A program made the translations under genes and the position numbers. A model generated the notes under the pieces. It saw only the letters and a program-made list of their open reading frames with translations. It searched no databases and was not told where the DNA came from. A stretch of 64,000 nt of DNA, taken from NCBI GenBank assembly GCA_039105265.1, contig JAPFFF010000006.1:992001-1056000 (forward strand), written 5' to 3'. Origin of the DNA: Tritrichomonas musculus (lineage: Eukaryota; Parabasalia; Tritrichomonadida; Tritrichomonadidae). Numbering within the stretch: the stretch's first letter is position 1; each line of letters starts with the position of its first letter. Below are positions 21,190-31,456 of this stretch, one piece after another.

Positions 21190-24100
21190 TTATTCTTCAA
21201 TTGCCAAATCTTGCCAATCACTTCCATCATCATCAGTTTGCCATGGATTATCATCATCGCCGTCTTTTCTCCTTCTTGATCTTCCAGCAGATTTTGTCTT
21301 AAAACTAAGTTGAAAGTTTGCAGCAGCACCTCTTTTTCTCTTTATTTCTTCTTGTGCTAAGACGGCTCTCTTTGCAACCAAGAAAACGGCCTTGAATGCA
21401 TTTGATTGGTAACTTACTCCCATCTCTTTGAAAGCAATACGAATAAGTGGTGCTGAATTCAAGGAAATCAGCCTTAATATTTGGCAAGCGCTAAAAACAA
21501 GATTTCTTGCCTTCATTTTTGTTTCATCACTGAATTTTGAATCCTTTTTGCTCTTCTTTTTGCTCTTTCCATTATCATTTTCAACTTCATCGATAATCGG
21601 ATCTTCCCACTGAATAATGACACGTAGAGCAAATCGAATAAGCATCTGGATATATTCATCATTATTTTGAATGAAAGAGAAATTAAAATCAACCTTTTCA
21701 TTCTGCTTGTCAGCATCTTCATTGTTGCTTGCTTGGTTTCTCGTTGAACAGAAAACAAACTTGATGAATTCAATATATGATAGAATTGAATCATAATCTT
21801 CGAGAATTGACATGTTGTAAGCGGAAGCATCTTCACTAAGCATAACAACTTCAGCAACACATGGATGATCACAAAGAAGCTGAATGAGGAAATCTTGTCC
21901 GCCTTCTCTAAAATGATTCCAAACTAATCTTGAAATTTTTTCACCATATTTTCTAGCAATTTTCTTTACTTTTGGTGAAACTTTTCCTTTTCCTTTGTTC
22001 TTGTTTTCTTCATTTTCTCCATCAGCATTTGTATCTTCATTGTTTGTTCCTCTGTTGTAATTTGAATCATTAATTGGAAGGAACTTGAAAATTTGTCTAA
22101 CAAATGAATTTCTAAATATGATCTTCTTTTCATCTCTTCGGCTCTTGATTTTAAGTGCAAAATCAAGTAGTTCATCAAGTTTGTCATCAGCTACATAGAA
22201 AAGCATGGTGCAAAGAGCTATTTCTGTCTCAATTGTGCATGGTGTCCTTCCATGATATGTCTTTCCTGTAAAGTTTTCATATATTAGATCAGCAAAGTTC
22301 AATGCATATTGCGAAATTAATTCACTTCCACCATTCTTAATCAAATAGCATAAAACAATTGGATCAAAGTTGTCATCAACTAAGATTGAAACGAGTCTCT
22401 TCCAAGCTTCTTTTCGTAATTGATAAACAATTCGAAGCTTTTCTTTCAATTCAGCCAAATATTCATTTTCATCGTCATTCTCGTTTTCTTCATCTTTTTC
22501 TTGCTTTTGCTTGGATTTTGATTTTTGCTTCGAACTCTCATCTCCTTCGATTTGACTTTCAAGGTCAGCAATCGATGATGAATATATTTCAAGTATTTCG
22601 CTTGCTGGTCGCATAAAGCGCATCAAGCAAGGGCGGACAACATCATCATATTTTTCATAACAAATACTTGCTGCTTTAATTGCATTAGAGAGGTATTTGC
22701 CATATATCTCAACATATCTTTTATGCTTATTCTTGCCACGAGCCCTGCCAAAAGTTTTCTTCGCAGTTGGAATCGAAACCTTAGATATTTGTGAGAAGAA
22801 ATCGGTCGAATATTCAATCATTGCTCCTAATGCGCTAAAGGCAGAAATAACTCTCCATTCTTCGATTGGAGTGGTATCGTCTTCATCTTCATCATCATTA
22901 TCTTCATTTTCTAATTCATCATTGTTGATGTAGCGACCATTTGTTATTTCGCTTAGAAGGAATGTGAGAAATTGGTTTGGTTTAATTGATTTAACTTTTT
23001 CATTTTCTTCTTCTTCCTCCTCTTCTTCAAGGTTTACGTTCTTTTTCTTCTTCTTTCCTTTCTCTGCTAAAAATGCATTGATCCAAATAAAGCTTTCTAA
23101 AAGTTCTGAAAAGAAAGAAGAATAATTCAATCTAAATTTGCCAATTTCAGCATCATTTGGTGGATCTTCATTCCATAACTTTCCTGCTTTGAAAATGATG
23201 CTTGAAAAATCTTTTTCAAATCGTGGGAAGAAATCTTGAAGCTTCTTTCTAAATTCGGGTTTTTGTATCGCAATTAGAGTTAATTTGGAAGCAATTGCAT
23301 GATAATGCCATGTTTTATGGTCGCATTCTTTAAATCCTGAAACAAAATAATCTAGAATACTTACAAATTCATCATAACTGCTGTTCATTACCATAATTGC
23401 ACTTTTCTTATTATCACTTTCAACGTTTTTATCATCAGCAAGTATTCCTTTTAGCGATCCACGAATTCCATTGATATGGAAATTCAAGAATGATAAAACA
23501 AAGTCGCCAGAAACATCAAGATTATAAAATCCGATTTTTACGGCTGATGCAAACATAATATCATAGAGACCAATAATTGGCATTCCGTTTTCACTATTCT
23601 TAATTTTTCCAAAATCGGTAACAACTTGTTTAATGAGTGGATATGCAACTTGCTGAATATCGGGTTGTCTACTTTCTACGGCTCGAGTTAAACTTGTCAT
23701 CAAATCGTCCAATGCTTCGTTCAAAAGTGGATATGTCTTTAATAACAAAGGAAGAATTTCTCTAGCAACTTTCAGCATGCATAATTTAACGTTATCGCTT
23801 GCGCCAATTTTAACGATTCCTGTTGCTGGTAAATTTCCTGCTGAAACGCACATTTTGATTAGTCGCGTCCATTCTTGTATTTGTTCATAATAATTGCGTG
23901 GAATGACTAATTCATTTTTATTGTTTGGATTGTCAATTGAATCAGAGTTAACTTCATTACTTATTAATGCTGAATTAGGTGAGGTTCCAGGTGTTGCTGC
24001 TGATCCCGCTTCTTGTGTTGGATCTGCGTTTTCTTCTCTTGGAACTAGCTGTGAAAGAGCTGTAAGAGCAAAATTAGATGCAACTGCAATGATAAATATG

Positions 24101-27066
24101 TTTGTGTTTGGATGATCAGTTCTTTGAAGAAGCATCAAACATTGTGGAATTAAACTCATGAAGTTGAAATTGGTTATATTCTTTTGATTTATATCACTTT
24201 CTGTTTCATAGTATTCAGATTCATTCATTGAATCATCTCTTGAAAGTGCTTCATTTTTCAGTTCATCCAATTTTGTTTTTTCTACAAGAAGCATATCGGC
24301 AAACGCTTGGCAAGCCTCGATCTTGCATGAAAGGTTGACCCCTTTTGATGCTGGAAATGTCATTGGAACTATACTTCCATATTGTCTAATAAATGAGAAA
24401 ACTGAATGCATCATGTTGAAGAATGTTTGCTTGCAGAATGGAAGTTGTGTTGATTGGATTAATTGAATGATGATTTTAATAATGGGAACCGCAAGTGGGC
24501 GTGATTTCTCAATATCTGGGGAAATAATTGGTAATAAAGAACTAAATGCTCGACTAATATGGAATAAAACAAAACTATCTAAAGATTTGTTTGTGTTGAT
24601 CAAAGAAAGTAAAAAGTTAGCTTGACTATCTGTGAATGGCATAGCAGCTAATTGAGCTGGATATGCTTGAAACAAGGAAGAAAGAGCATGTAAACCAAAA
24701 GATGTTAAGTTATTGTCATCGACTGTTTTGATTAAATTGTTTAGAATCAACATTTGATTAGATATAACATCATCACTAAGTTGAACATGAGCAAACAAAG
24801 CAGCCAATACAAAGAATTTTGCTTTTAATTTATGATGATCACGATCATCAAATTGTTCTGGATCTGATAAAATACTTAGAACTTTCTTTGGGACTATTTT
24901 TGGAAAGAGTTTTGCCCAGCAAGCTATAACTTCAGAAGCAGTTTGAAGATAGTCTGTACGATCAAGTTCGTGGATAACAGATAAAATGACTTCGTGAAGA
25001 TTTTGAGGTATATATATTTGAGTTCTTTTATCATTAATTAAAGTAATAATAAGGCAATGTGCAAAAGGTGTTGTTGCATTTGTAACAACAAGCCATTTTA
25101 TCCAACGTTTCTTAATTTGATCAGGAAGTGCAATAGTGAAATCAGGAAATGTCTTAAATACACGAACCATAATTTCGGAAGATGGCGCAGTTACAAAGAA
25201 TCTATTTAATTTTTCTGGCATTTCGAATTTTTCATTTTTAAGGAGTAAAGTTCGGGTTATAAATGGAAATTTGACAAGATTTGTAACAAATGCTTGTGTT
25301 GGTTTTGGTTTCAAAATAATTGGGCGAAGATTTTGAGCAAGCATTGAATATTCATTGTCGTCTGCTCTTGTAGTGAGTTTTGGAATAATCATGTAGCAAC
25401 ATAGAAGAACAAAATGTGATTTCAAAAAGTCTGTTTGAAGGCAGCACTCAAGAATGGGGATAGTGCTTTCAAAATTAGTATGTACGCTCAGGAACAGTGT
25501 AAGAGTTTCAGCCATACTTAAAGCTGTAATTTTGTCTGTTTCATTTAATTCAGGATTTGCAAGTAAATACCGAGGGAACAAAGATAAGAGACGATCAACT
25601 TCATCAATCATAACATATCTCTTAGGGAGAGCTGTCAAAATGGTGAATGATGGTTGAAATGATGGAGAGGTTATCGATTCACTTTTCCATGATTCACGAA
25701 GGAAATTGACAATATTTTCTTCAATAAGTTCGATTAGCTGTTTTCTATTGGGTGCGACTGTTAAAACAGAAGCAATCAGCAATGCAATACCACGCATATC
25801 TTTATCTAGGTGGTCATTTGAATCTTTGGGGGGATTGGCAAGGAATTTTGATCCTCTCTTTAAAAATTTTGAAGTAGTTTCTGGGTCTTTCTTAACAAGT
25901 TCGCTGAAAAAAGCAGATATCTTTGATCTTTCTTTTAGATTTGCTTCTAAAGCAAGTTCGTAAGCGCAATTTCCTGCTTCTATTAAAGAACTTGTATCAT
26001 AGGCAAGAATTAGTAAAATTGGGATAAGTTCAATAGACTTTTTCTTTTCAACAATTTTAGCGAAAAGTTCACGTTTAACATCGATACCTAGGAGATAAAT
26101 AAGTCCTTTTAATTGTTCAGGATCGATCCTTCTGACAAGTCGAAATATATCTTCTCTGTTGGAATTAATGAAATCAGGCTCTAATAGAGATAAAAAGCGA
26201 GGGAAAATGTCACTAAAATATTTCTTAAAATTCTCCATCATATTAAATGCCATATAAATAACAGGTGATATTTTTTTGCCTTTTGAATTTATTTCTCCAC
26301 TACTTGATTCACTTTTTTCTTCAGTTTGGTTTTGAAGTTGAGAATATGCAAGTTTTGCTATTAGATAACAAGATTGATCAATAATATAAGGCATATTTTG
26401 ATCTTGTAATAATTGAGTCATTATTGGAATAATTTTCTCAGCAACCGCTTGTCCATTTTTAACTAATTTTGTTAACAATTTGATGCATAATAATTGAACA
26501 GGCTCGTATGGTATAAGAATATGCTTTTTAACTGTATTTAAACTCTTATCAACATAAGAGTTCATGTCGCGTGGAGAGGCCTTAAAGCATGAACAGAGAA
26601 CAAAGAAAAATGAAAATGCTTTTTTATTTTCTCTAGATGCAGCTACTGCTGGATATACTTTATTAAAAAGTGTTTTTGCAACCCCATTAACGACTGATTT
26701 TGCGTATTTCCCAACTTTATTTAAAATAAATCCTGTTGTATATGAAACTGAATCAACTGGGTTTTTATTAAATGCGGTTATTAAATTCCAAATTTTCATT
26801 TGGCGGTTTCCTTGGTATAGCTGGAGGAGGCATTCTGCTATTCTAATTGAGCACTGAAAAGATATTTGTGAATTGTTTGAATAAAGGCATTGAATTAATA
26901 CACTTTCGATTTTTTCAAACATTTCGTCATTTATTTTAGATTGGTCAGCAGGAAGAAGCTTTTCAAAGCTTAAAAGTTTTCCTGCAATGATAACATCTGG
27001 TTCTAATATAATCTTTTGCTTTGAAATGTTTAATAAATCTCCAAGAAGAGCATGGAGTTTCTTCAT
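21190..27066 (-). CDS. HEATR5/Laa1-like giant HEAT protein
   Basis: This 1,958-residue HEAT-repeat protein has no membrane segments. The first 120 residues resemble the HEATR5 (p200, yeast Laa1) N-terminus: a pair of helices ending in QCLYSNNSQISFQCSIRIAECL, then a segment with WNLITAFN where HEATR5 has an FDTLNKCND-like segment. That family binds the AP-1 clathrin adaptor and acts in Golgi-endosome traffic. The C-terminus is acidic with Trp motifs (DNPWQTDDDGSDWQDL), like adaptor-ear-binding peptides. Acidic or Lys-rich disordered loops interrupt the helical array at about residues 1330-1400, 1510-1540, 1695-1730 and 1850-1880. Other large HEAT families (Furry, AP-associated) cannot be fully excluded. 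Confidence 0.5.
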   Translation of the reverse strand: MKKLHALLGDLLNISKQKIILEPDVIIAGKLLSFEKLLPADQSKINDEMFEKIESVLIQCLYSNNSQISFQCSIRIAECLLQLYQGNRQMKIWNLITAFNKNPVDSVSYTTGFILNKVGKYAKSVVNGVAKTLFNKVYPAVAASRENKKAFSFFFVLCSCFKASPRDMNSYVDKSLNTVKKHILIPYEPVQLLCIKLLTKLVKNGQAVAEKIIPIMTQLLQDQNMPYIIDQSCYLIAKLAYSQLQNQTEEKSESSSGEINSKGKKISPVIYMAFNMMENFKKYFSDIFPRFLSLLEPDFINSNREDIFRLVRRIDPEQLKGLIYLLGIDVKRELFAKIVEKKKSIELIPILLILAYDTSSLIEAGNCAYELALEANLKERSKISAFFSELVKKDPETTSKFLKRGSKFLANPPKDSNDHLDKDMRGIALLIASVLTVAPNRKQLIELIEENIVNFLRESWKSESITSPSFQPSFTILTALPKRYVMIDEVDRLLSLFPRYLLANPELNETDKITALSMAETLTLFLSVHTNFESTIPILECCLQTDFLKSHFVLLCCYMIIPKLTTRADDNEYSMLAQNLRPIILKPKPTQAFVTNLVKFPFITRTLLLKNEKFEMPEKLNRFFVTAPSSEIMVRVFKTFPDFTIALPDQIKKRWIKWLVVTNATTPFAHCLIITLINDKRTQIYIPQNLHEVILSVIHELDRTDYLQTASEVIACWAKLFPKIVPKKVLSILSDPEQFDDRDHHKLKAKFFVLAALFAHVQLSDDVISNQMLILNNLIKTVDDNNLTSFGLHALSSLFQAYPAQLAAMPFTDSQANFLLSLINTNKSLDSFVLFHISRAFSSLLPIISPDIEKSRPLAVPIIKIIIQLIQSTQLPFCKQTFFNMMHSVFSFIRQYGSIVPMTFPASKGVNLSCKIEACQAFADMLLVEKTKLDELKNEALSRDDSMNESEYYETESDINQKNITNFNFMSLIPQCLMLLQRTDHPNTNIFIIAVASNFALTALSQLVPREENADPTQEAGSAATPGTSPNSALISNEVNSDSIDNPNNKNELVIPRNYYEQIQEWTRLIKMCVSAGNLPATGIVKIGASDNVKLCMLKVAREILPLLLKTYPLLNEALDDLMTSLTRAVESRQPDIQQVAYPLIKQVVTDFGKIKNSENGMPIIGLYDIMFASAVKIGFYNLDVSGDFVLSFLNFHINGIRGSLKGILADDKNVESDNKKSAIMVMNSSYDEFVSILDYFVSGFKECDHKTWHYHAIASKLTLIAIQKPEFRKKLQDFFPRFEKDFSSIIFKAGKLWNEDPPNDAEIGKFRLNYSSFFSELLESFIWINAFLAEKGKKKKKNVNLEEEEEEEENEKVKSIKPNQFLTFLLSEITNGRYINNDELENEDNDDEDEDDTTPIEEWRVISAFSALGAMIEYSTDFFSQISKVSIPTAKKTFGRARGKNKHKRYVEIYGKYLSNAIKAASICYEKYDDVVRPCLMRFMRPASEILEIYSSSIADLESQIEGDESSKQKSKSKQKQEKDEENENDDENEYLAELKEKLRIVYQLRKEAWKRLVSILVDDNFDPIVLCYLIKNGGSELISQYALNFADLIYENFTGKTYHGRTPCTIETEIALCTMLFYVADDKLDELLDFALKIKSRRDEKKIIFRNSFVRQIFKFLPINDSNYNRGTNNEDTNADGENEENKNKGKGKVSPKVKKIARKYGEKISRLVWNHFREGGQDFLIQLLCDHPCVAEVVMLSEDASAYNMSILEDYDSILSYIEFIKFVFCSTRNQASNNEDADKQNEKVDFNFSFIQNNDEYIQMLIRFALRVIIQWEDPIIDEVENDNGKSKKKSKKDSKFSDETKMKARNLVFSACQILRLISLNSAPLIRIAFKEMGVSYQSNAFKAVFLVAKRAVLAQEEIKRKRGAAANFQLSFKTKSAGRSRRRKDGDDDNPWQTDDDGSDWQDLAIEE

Positions 27067-27404
27067 TAGTTATAGGACCAAATATGCTGCGGTTTATTTT
27101 TAAAAGTTTAATCCACTTCACAAAAAACCTATTTCACCTTTTTTAGAAATTGAGATATTTTAATTCAAGTATTCAATTGAGATGTTTATATGTTTGTAAA
27201 TATCTTGACTAAAAAACCTTTTTATGGGTGATAAAATTTAATTTTCAATTTTCTATGTTTAAAATACTATTTTTTATTTTTAATAAATTAATTTTTCTGT
27301 TTTATATATCATAAAAATTCTCAACAAATTTATTTGATAAAATTTAATATAAATTTTTTGAGAAAGAACCTCTCAATTGTAGTGTAAATCAATCAAAAAA
27401 TAAA
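27067..27404. promoter_or_regulatory. shared 5' region of two divergent genes
   Basis: These 338 bp separate the starts of the HEATR5-like gene (minus) and the surface-protein gene (plus), so they must hold both promoters. I see no clear TCAYTW site next to either ATG. Confidence 0.5.
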
Positions 27405-30400
27405 ATGTTTTTTCTTTTACTTTACCAATATGTATTCTGTTTTTTTAAATATGTAAAACCAAATGAAATTATTGATAATAAAAGCGTAAAAGAAGAAGAC
27501 ACGTTCGAAATTAGCCCTTTTTCAAATCAGGCAAAACATAAATCTGATATTTTTTTATTGAACGTTAGCAAAACATCGTATTTTAGGCCATTAAAGATTG
27601 ATTTAAATCAAATTCCTTATAATAATATACATTTCCGATCATTACATGGAACTCAATACGTTTTACTTTCAGGTTTAAATACATTAACAAAAAAGTCTAT
27701 AACATTTGAATCTATATTTATCTTTATTGAATCAACAAAACTTAATGTTTATAATTTATCTTTAATTGAATCTCCTATTTCCTGTACAAAAGGACTTATA
27801 TCTATTTGTACAAATTTTTTAACATCAGATTTTCTTTCAATTCCCGCTAAATATATTTCTACTATTAATATTTCGGAGCAATTTAATGTTTTAAATGAAG
27901 ATAGTACTCAAAGCGATCATTTTGGGATTTTAAATGAACCTCATGCTAAAATAATTCTTCAGGAAAATGTAAAATATTCTGAAATTATGACATCTATTCC
28001 CAAAGTTATGAAACATAAATCAATTTTAAGCGATAATGATATTGTTTTCAATCCAAAAAAGATACAAGAAATTGGATATGATTTTCCAGAAGAATATGAA
28101 GATAATTTAACTGCTTCTTATTTTCTCAATTCCTCACTTGAACAAATTAATATATATAACAGTTACGTAATAGCTGTTTTCTCAAACTCTACTATTAATC
28201 TCACAGCAAATACATCACATGAAATCGAAATCAACACATCATCAACAAATATAACGATGAATCTCATTGAATCACCATCTTATCGAAATCATTTAATATT
28301 AAATCTTTACTTAATTGAAAAATGTACGCTTACATTTGGCTCTTCATTTGATCTTATTACCAACAGTTTTGTTCTTGAAGATATCAATATCCACCATTTT
28401 AATGGTCTAACAGCCAGATCTTTAACAAGTGTTCCATATGTCGCATTTATTCCTATTGAATCGGTTGTTTTCATTCCGGAAAGACATAACAGCGAAAATT
28501 ATTGTTTGTGTCTAAAGTCAAGATTCGAAAGTTGTGTATCAAACAGCGAATGCTTATTATATCATGTAAACAAGTTGAATTATTTTGTTGGTTCGAATTC
28601 ATCATTTCTCTCACAGATTGCCCGGTCTAAAGCTAGGATCATCAATATATATGTAACATATACCGGACTTAACACAAATGATTACCATATTGTTGCTCTT
28701 AAGCAATCATCAGCGCCAGGAAAGGTCTACAATTTCATATCAACAAGCGAGCATATTCAAACGATTCTATCAGTCCATGACACAGCTCTAGATAACAGCA
28801 CTCCGATATCTTTATCGTTTACTGACATTACCAGAGTTATCTTACAAGTAAAAACAGGAACTATTACTAGCTTAACTTTAAAAAACAGTTTATTGAATAT
28901 TGAAAATTCTTTTTCAGTTCCGTCAATGACAACTGACCTTTACTCTCTTTCTGGTCAGCAAATCAAATCGATCACAGTCAGTACAATATTAACCTTTTCG
29001 GGGCAATCCCAACTTTATGTGATTGGAATAGATATAATTCTTTCAAAGAACGCTTTGCTAGAAATAAAAGAAATTTCATATTTTCCACAGATAACTTTTT
29101 CATCAGAGGCTATCAGCTTTTCTGATGGTGATAGCGAGCTAACAGTTGGTGTAGAAGATAATGGTCCTGTAACTGTTGCAATTGAGGACTCGTTGAATGA
29201 CATGCATACTGTAATTGATATTCATTCTGATAATTCGAATATTCAATTAGAAATGATCGTCCAATTCGTATTAACAAATCCACTAATTGTTTCATACCAA
29301 AATGCGTTTCCGCTCCCTCAAAAAGTTCAATTTGCTTTCTTGCCATCAGAAAATGAGATGAGCACACTATCGTTGATAATGCCGCATGATGATGACGATG
29401 GTCCAGGTCATCGATATAATTTTTCAAACATTACTGGAAATTTGAACTTAATTTTATTAACTCCAAATACTGTTTTTACTTTTATTATGGCAACAGCAAG
29501 AGAAGACTTCTTTGTTAACAACATTCCTACTTTATCATTAAATTTGATGGATTATGTTGATTCCGTAACCATTTATGAAGACTCAGTGAATATTTCCTCA
29601 AAATTCAACATTTCAATGGTTCTTCAAAAGAATTTAGTTTATCAGCGATTGACACTACTTACAAATGCAACTCATCCTTTAAGACTTTCTCTTGGTAAAG
29701 ACAATATGAAAGCGGTTTTCCCCATTACAATTGAATCAACAATGAGAAATACCAAAATTTTCTTTGATGATTCATTTAGACAACTCTCGAAAAAACCAAT
29801 AAATGAAATTGATGATGTAACAAAAAAAATGCTAGAAACAATTATCATCAAGCATTATACATTTAATATAACGTTAATGACAAGTTTAGAGGCTGTTCCA
29901 ATGGTAATCGTCGACGATGATATCGTTGGTGTTTTATATGTTGGTAATCAAACTGAGTTTTTGATTCCAGAAAATAAATATTATAGTTTCAGAAGTGGGC
30001 CTGAATTAATAGTAAATATAACTGACGATCCATATAATGATAATTCAAGTCTTATTGAAATTAATCAAAGTGACTTTTTAGCAGAAAAGGTTACATTTTG
30101 CGGAAATCCTTTTATATTTAATGCTCGATCTAAAAGCCTTACAAATTACACTCTTATTGATGCTCCGATCTCAATAGATCTTTCAAAGAGTAATAACAAA
30201 ACATGGTTTAATGCATTTGCTTTAGATTTAAACAGATCACCAATAACTCATTTAGATAATTTTCTTGTTGACTATCTAAAAAGTGATATTTATTCACTTA
30301 GTAAGAATTCAATTAAAAATCTTGTTGTTACAACTAGCAGTTCAATTAGTGATGATTCGTTGAATAAGATAAGCATCAGTAAGGACCGAATATCTCTGTT

Positions 30401-30920
30401 TTCAAAAGATTCGACAGAATCACCTGCTTCAATTAAAAGTGATTTTTTACGGATTTATTATGGTGGATCTGGTATAGTTAATGTTACCATATCTGAAAAA
30501 GAACTAAATCAACAGATTTTTCTTTTTTTAACAAGAAATACATCTAAAATAGTACTTTTTGAAAAATCTTGGTATAAAGTTTCAAATGCAAATAGGTTTG
30601 TAATTATTTGTGAAGATAAATCTTCTCATGTAATTATCCAAGCGGATTTAATGAACATGCCAGATATTGTTGTTGTTGACTCAAATTGGCAGCCTTTTGA
30701 GTATAAGCAAAAACTTTATCAGGCGGTTTATACAAATGGACTTTCATTTGTTATCTTTATAACTCTTGTTCTTGTCGTTGTTGTTATATCTATTGTTTTA
30801 ATGATTGTCGGATTTTGTAAAATTAAAAAGAAATCAGCAAATTATGATATCAAGCCAGCTAATACAATGCTTAGCATACCTGAAATGAATAACTCGAATG
30901 ACAATGAACTTACAAGTTAA
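27405..30920 (+). CDS. large type I single-pass surface protein, unrecognised family
   Basis: This 1,171-residue protein starts with a hydrophobic, Phe-rich stretch (residues 2-15) that can act as a signal peptide. A roughly 1,090-residue Ser/Thr/Asn-rich ectodomain follows, with dozens of N-x-S/T glycosylation sites and many short beta-type strands. A single strong membrane span lies at about 1112-1136 (LSFVIFITLVLVVVV). The cytosolic tail of about 35 residues begins with a KIKKK stop-transfer and contains NYDIKPAN, a possible Tyr-based sorting signal. I find no BspA leucine-rich repeats, EGF modules or protease motif. The layout fits the large surface-protein families of trichomonads. Divergent to the HEATR5-like gene. 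Confidence 0.7.
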   Translation: MFFLLLYQYVFCFFKYVKPNEIIDNKSVKEEDTFEISPFSNQAKHKSDIFLLNVSKTSYFRPLKIDLNQIPYNNIHFRSLHGTQYVLLSGLNTLTKKSITFESIFIFIESTKLNVYNLSLIESPISCTKGLISICTNFLTSDFLSIPAKYISTINISEQFNVLNEDSTQSDHFGILNEPHAKIILQENVKYSEIMTSIPKVMKHKSILSDNDIVFNPKKIQEIGYDFPEEYEDNLTASYFLNSSLEQINIYNSYVIAVFSNSTINLTANTSHEIEINTSSTNITMNLIESPSYRNHLILNLYLIEKCTLTFGSSFDLITNSFVLEDINIHHFNGLTARSLTSVPYVAFIPIESVVFIPERHNSENYCLCLKSRFESCVSNSECLLYHVNKLNYFVGSNSSFLSQIARSKARIINIYVTYTGLNTNDYHIVALKQSSAPGKVYNFISTSEHIQTILSVHDTALDNSTPISLSFTDITRVILQVKTGTITSLTLKNSLLNIENSFSVPSMTTDLYSLSGQQIKSITVSTILTFSGQSQLYVIGIDIILSKNALLEIKEISYFPQITFSSEAISFSDGDSELTVGVEDNGPVTVAIEDSLNDMHTVIDIHSDNSNIQLEMIVQFVLTNPLIVSYQNAFPLPQKVQFAFLPSENEMSTLSLIMPHDDDDGPGHRYNFSNITGNLNLILLTPNTVFTFIMATAREDFFVNNIPTLSLNLMDYVDSVTIYEDSVNISSKFNISMVLQKNLVYQRLTLLTNATHPLRLSLGKDNMKAVFPITIESTMRNTKIFFDDSFRQLSKKPINEIDDVTKKMLETIIIKHYTFNITLMTSLEAVPMVIVDDDIVGVLYVGNQTEFLIPENKYYSFRSGPELIVNITDDPYNDNSSLIEINQSDFLAEKVTFCGNPFIFNARSKSLTNYTLIDAPISIDLSKSNNKTWFNAFALDLNRSPITHLDNFLVDYLKSDIYSLSKNSIKNLVVTTSSSISDDSLNKISISKDRISLFSKDSTESPASIKSDFLRIYYGGSGIVNVTISEKELNQQIFLFLTRNTSKIVLFEKSWYKVSNANRFVIICEDKSSHVIIQADLMNMPDIVVVDSNWQPFEYKQKLYQAVYTNGLSFVIFITLVLVVVVISIVLMIVGFCKIKKKSANYDIKPANTMLSIPEMNNSNDNELTS

Positions 30921-31053
30921 AGAGTCCAAGCTATTTTTATTGTTTTATTAATATTATTTAAAATTATTTCTATCTCAAACCTTCATACATCTTATTTTAT
31001 ATTTATTAGATATCCCTTTAAAATTCAAAGTTTTTAGCCTTAAAAACTAGGGT

Positions 31054-31057
<4 letters not shown>

Positions 31058-31084
<27 letters not shown>
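31058..31084. repeat. poly(A) tract beside the transposon
   Basis: An A run of about 27 nt lies 11 bp outside the left end of the 31096-33157 transposon and about 140 bp after the surface-protein stop. A shorter A-rich run (33181-33200) lies outside the right end. Confidence 0.9.
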
Positions 31085-31090
<6 letters not shown>

Positions 31091-31095
31091 ACTTA

Positions 31096-31417
31096 TAGTG
31101 GCGTCGGTTTGGGCCGAGAACGTGGGTTTGGAAGCTTGAATCATTCAATTTTTTTGAATTGAATTTGATCGTTCTTTTAATAAAAATTGTTTTTTTCTCA
31201 TTTTGTAGCGGTATATGATATTTCATATATTTTAAAATCATATTGCTATGCATATATTAATACAAATATAAATATAAAAATGAAAAAAATTGAGAAAATC
31301 ATAAAATCTGATATAGAATTCGATCAAAAAAATTTCATCAAAAATAAGATTAAATAGATTAAAACTATGTATTATTAATATTAATTATGGTTTTTATTAA
31401 AAAATGATGATATTAAG
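31096..31417. repeat. left terminal inverted repeat
   Basis: About 322 bp, matching the reverse complement of 32841-33157 nearly base for base. One visible difference is CTATGCATAT here against CTATGCGTAT in the other arm. Confidence 0.9.
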
Positions 31418-31456
31418 TATTTTTTGAAAAGAAATTATGCTTTTTTTGTAATTTTA

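Noticed and set aside
31056-31253. 65-codon minus frame in the left terminal repeat, and its twin at 33012-33206
   Set aside because: Both read through the two arms of the same inverted repeat, with poly(Phe) or poly(Lys) from the adjacent homopolymers. They are not genes.
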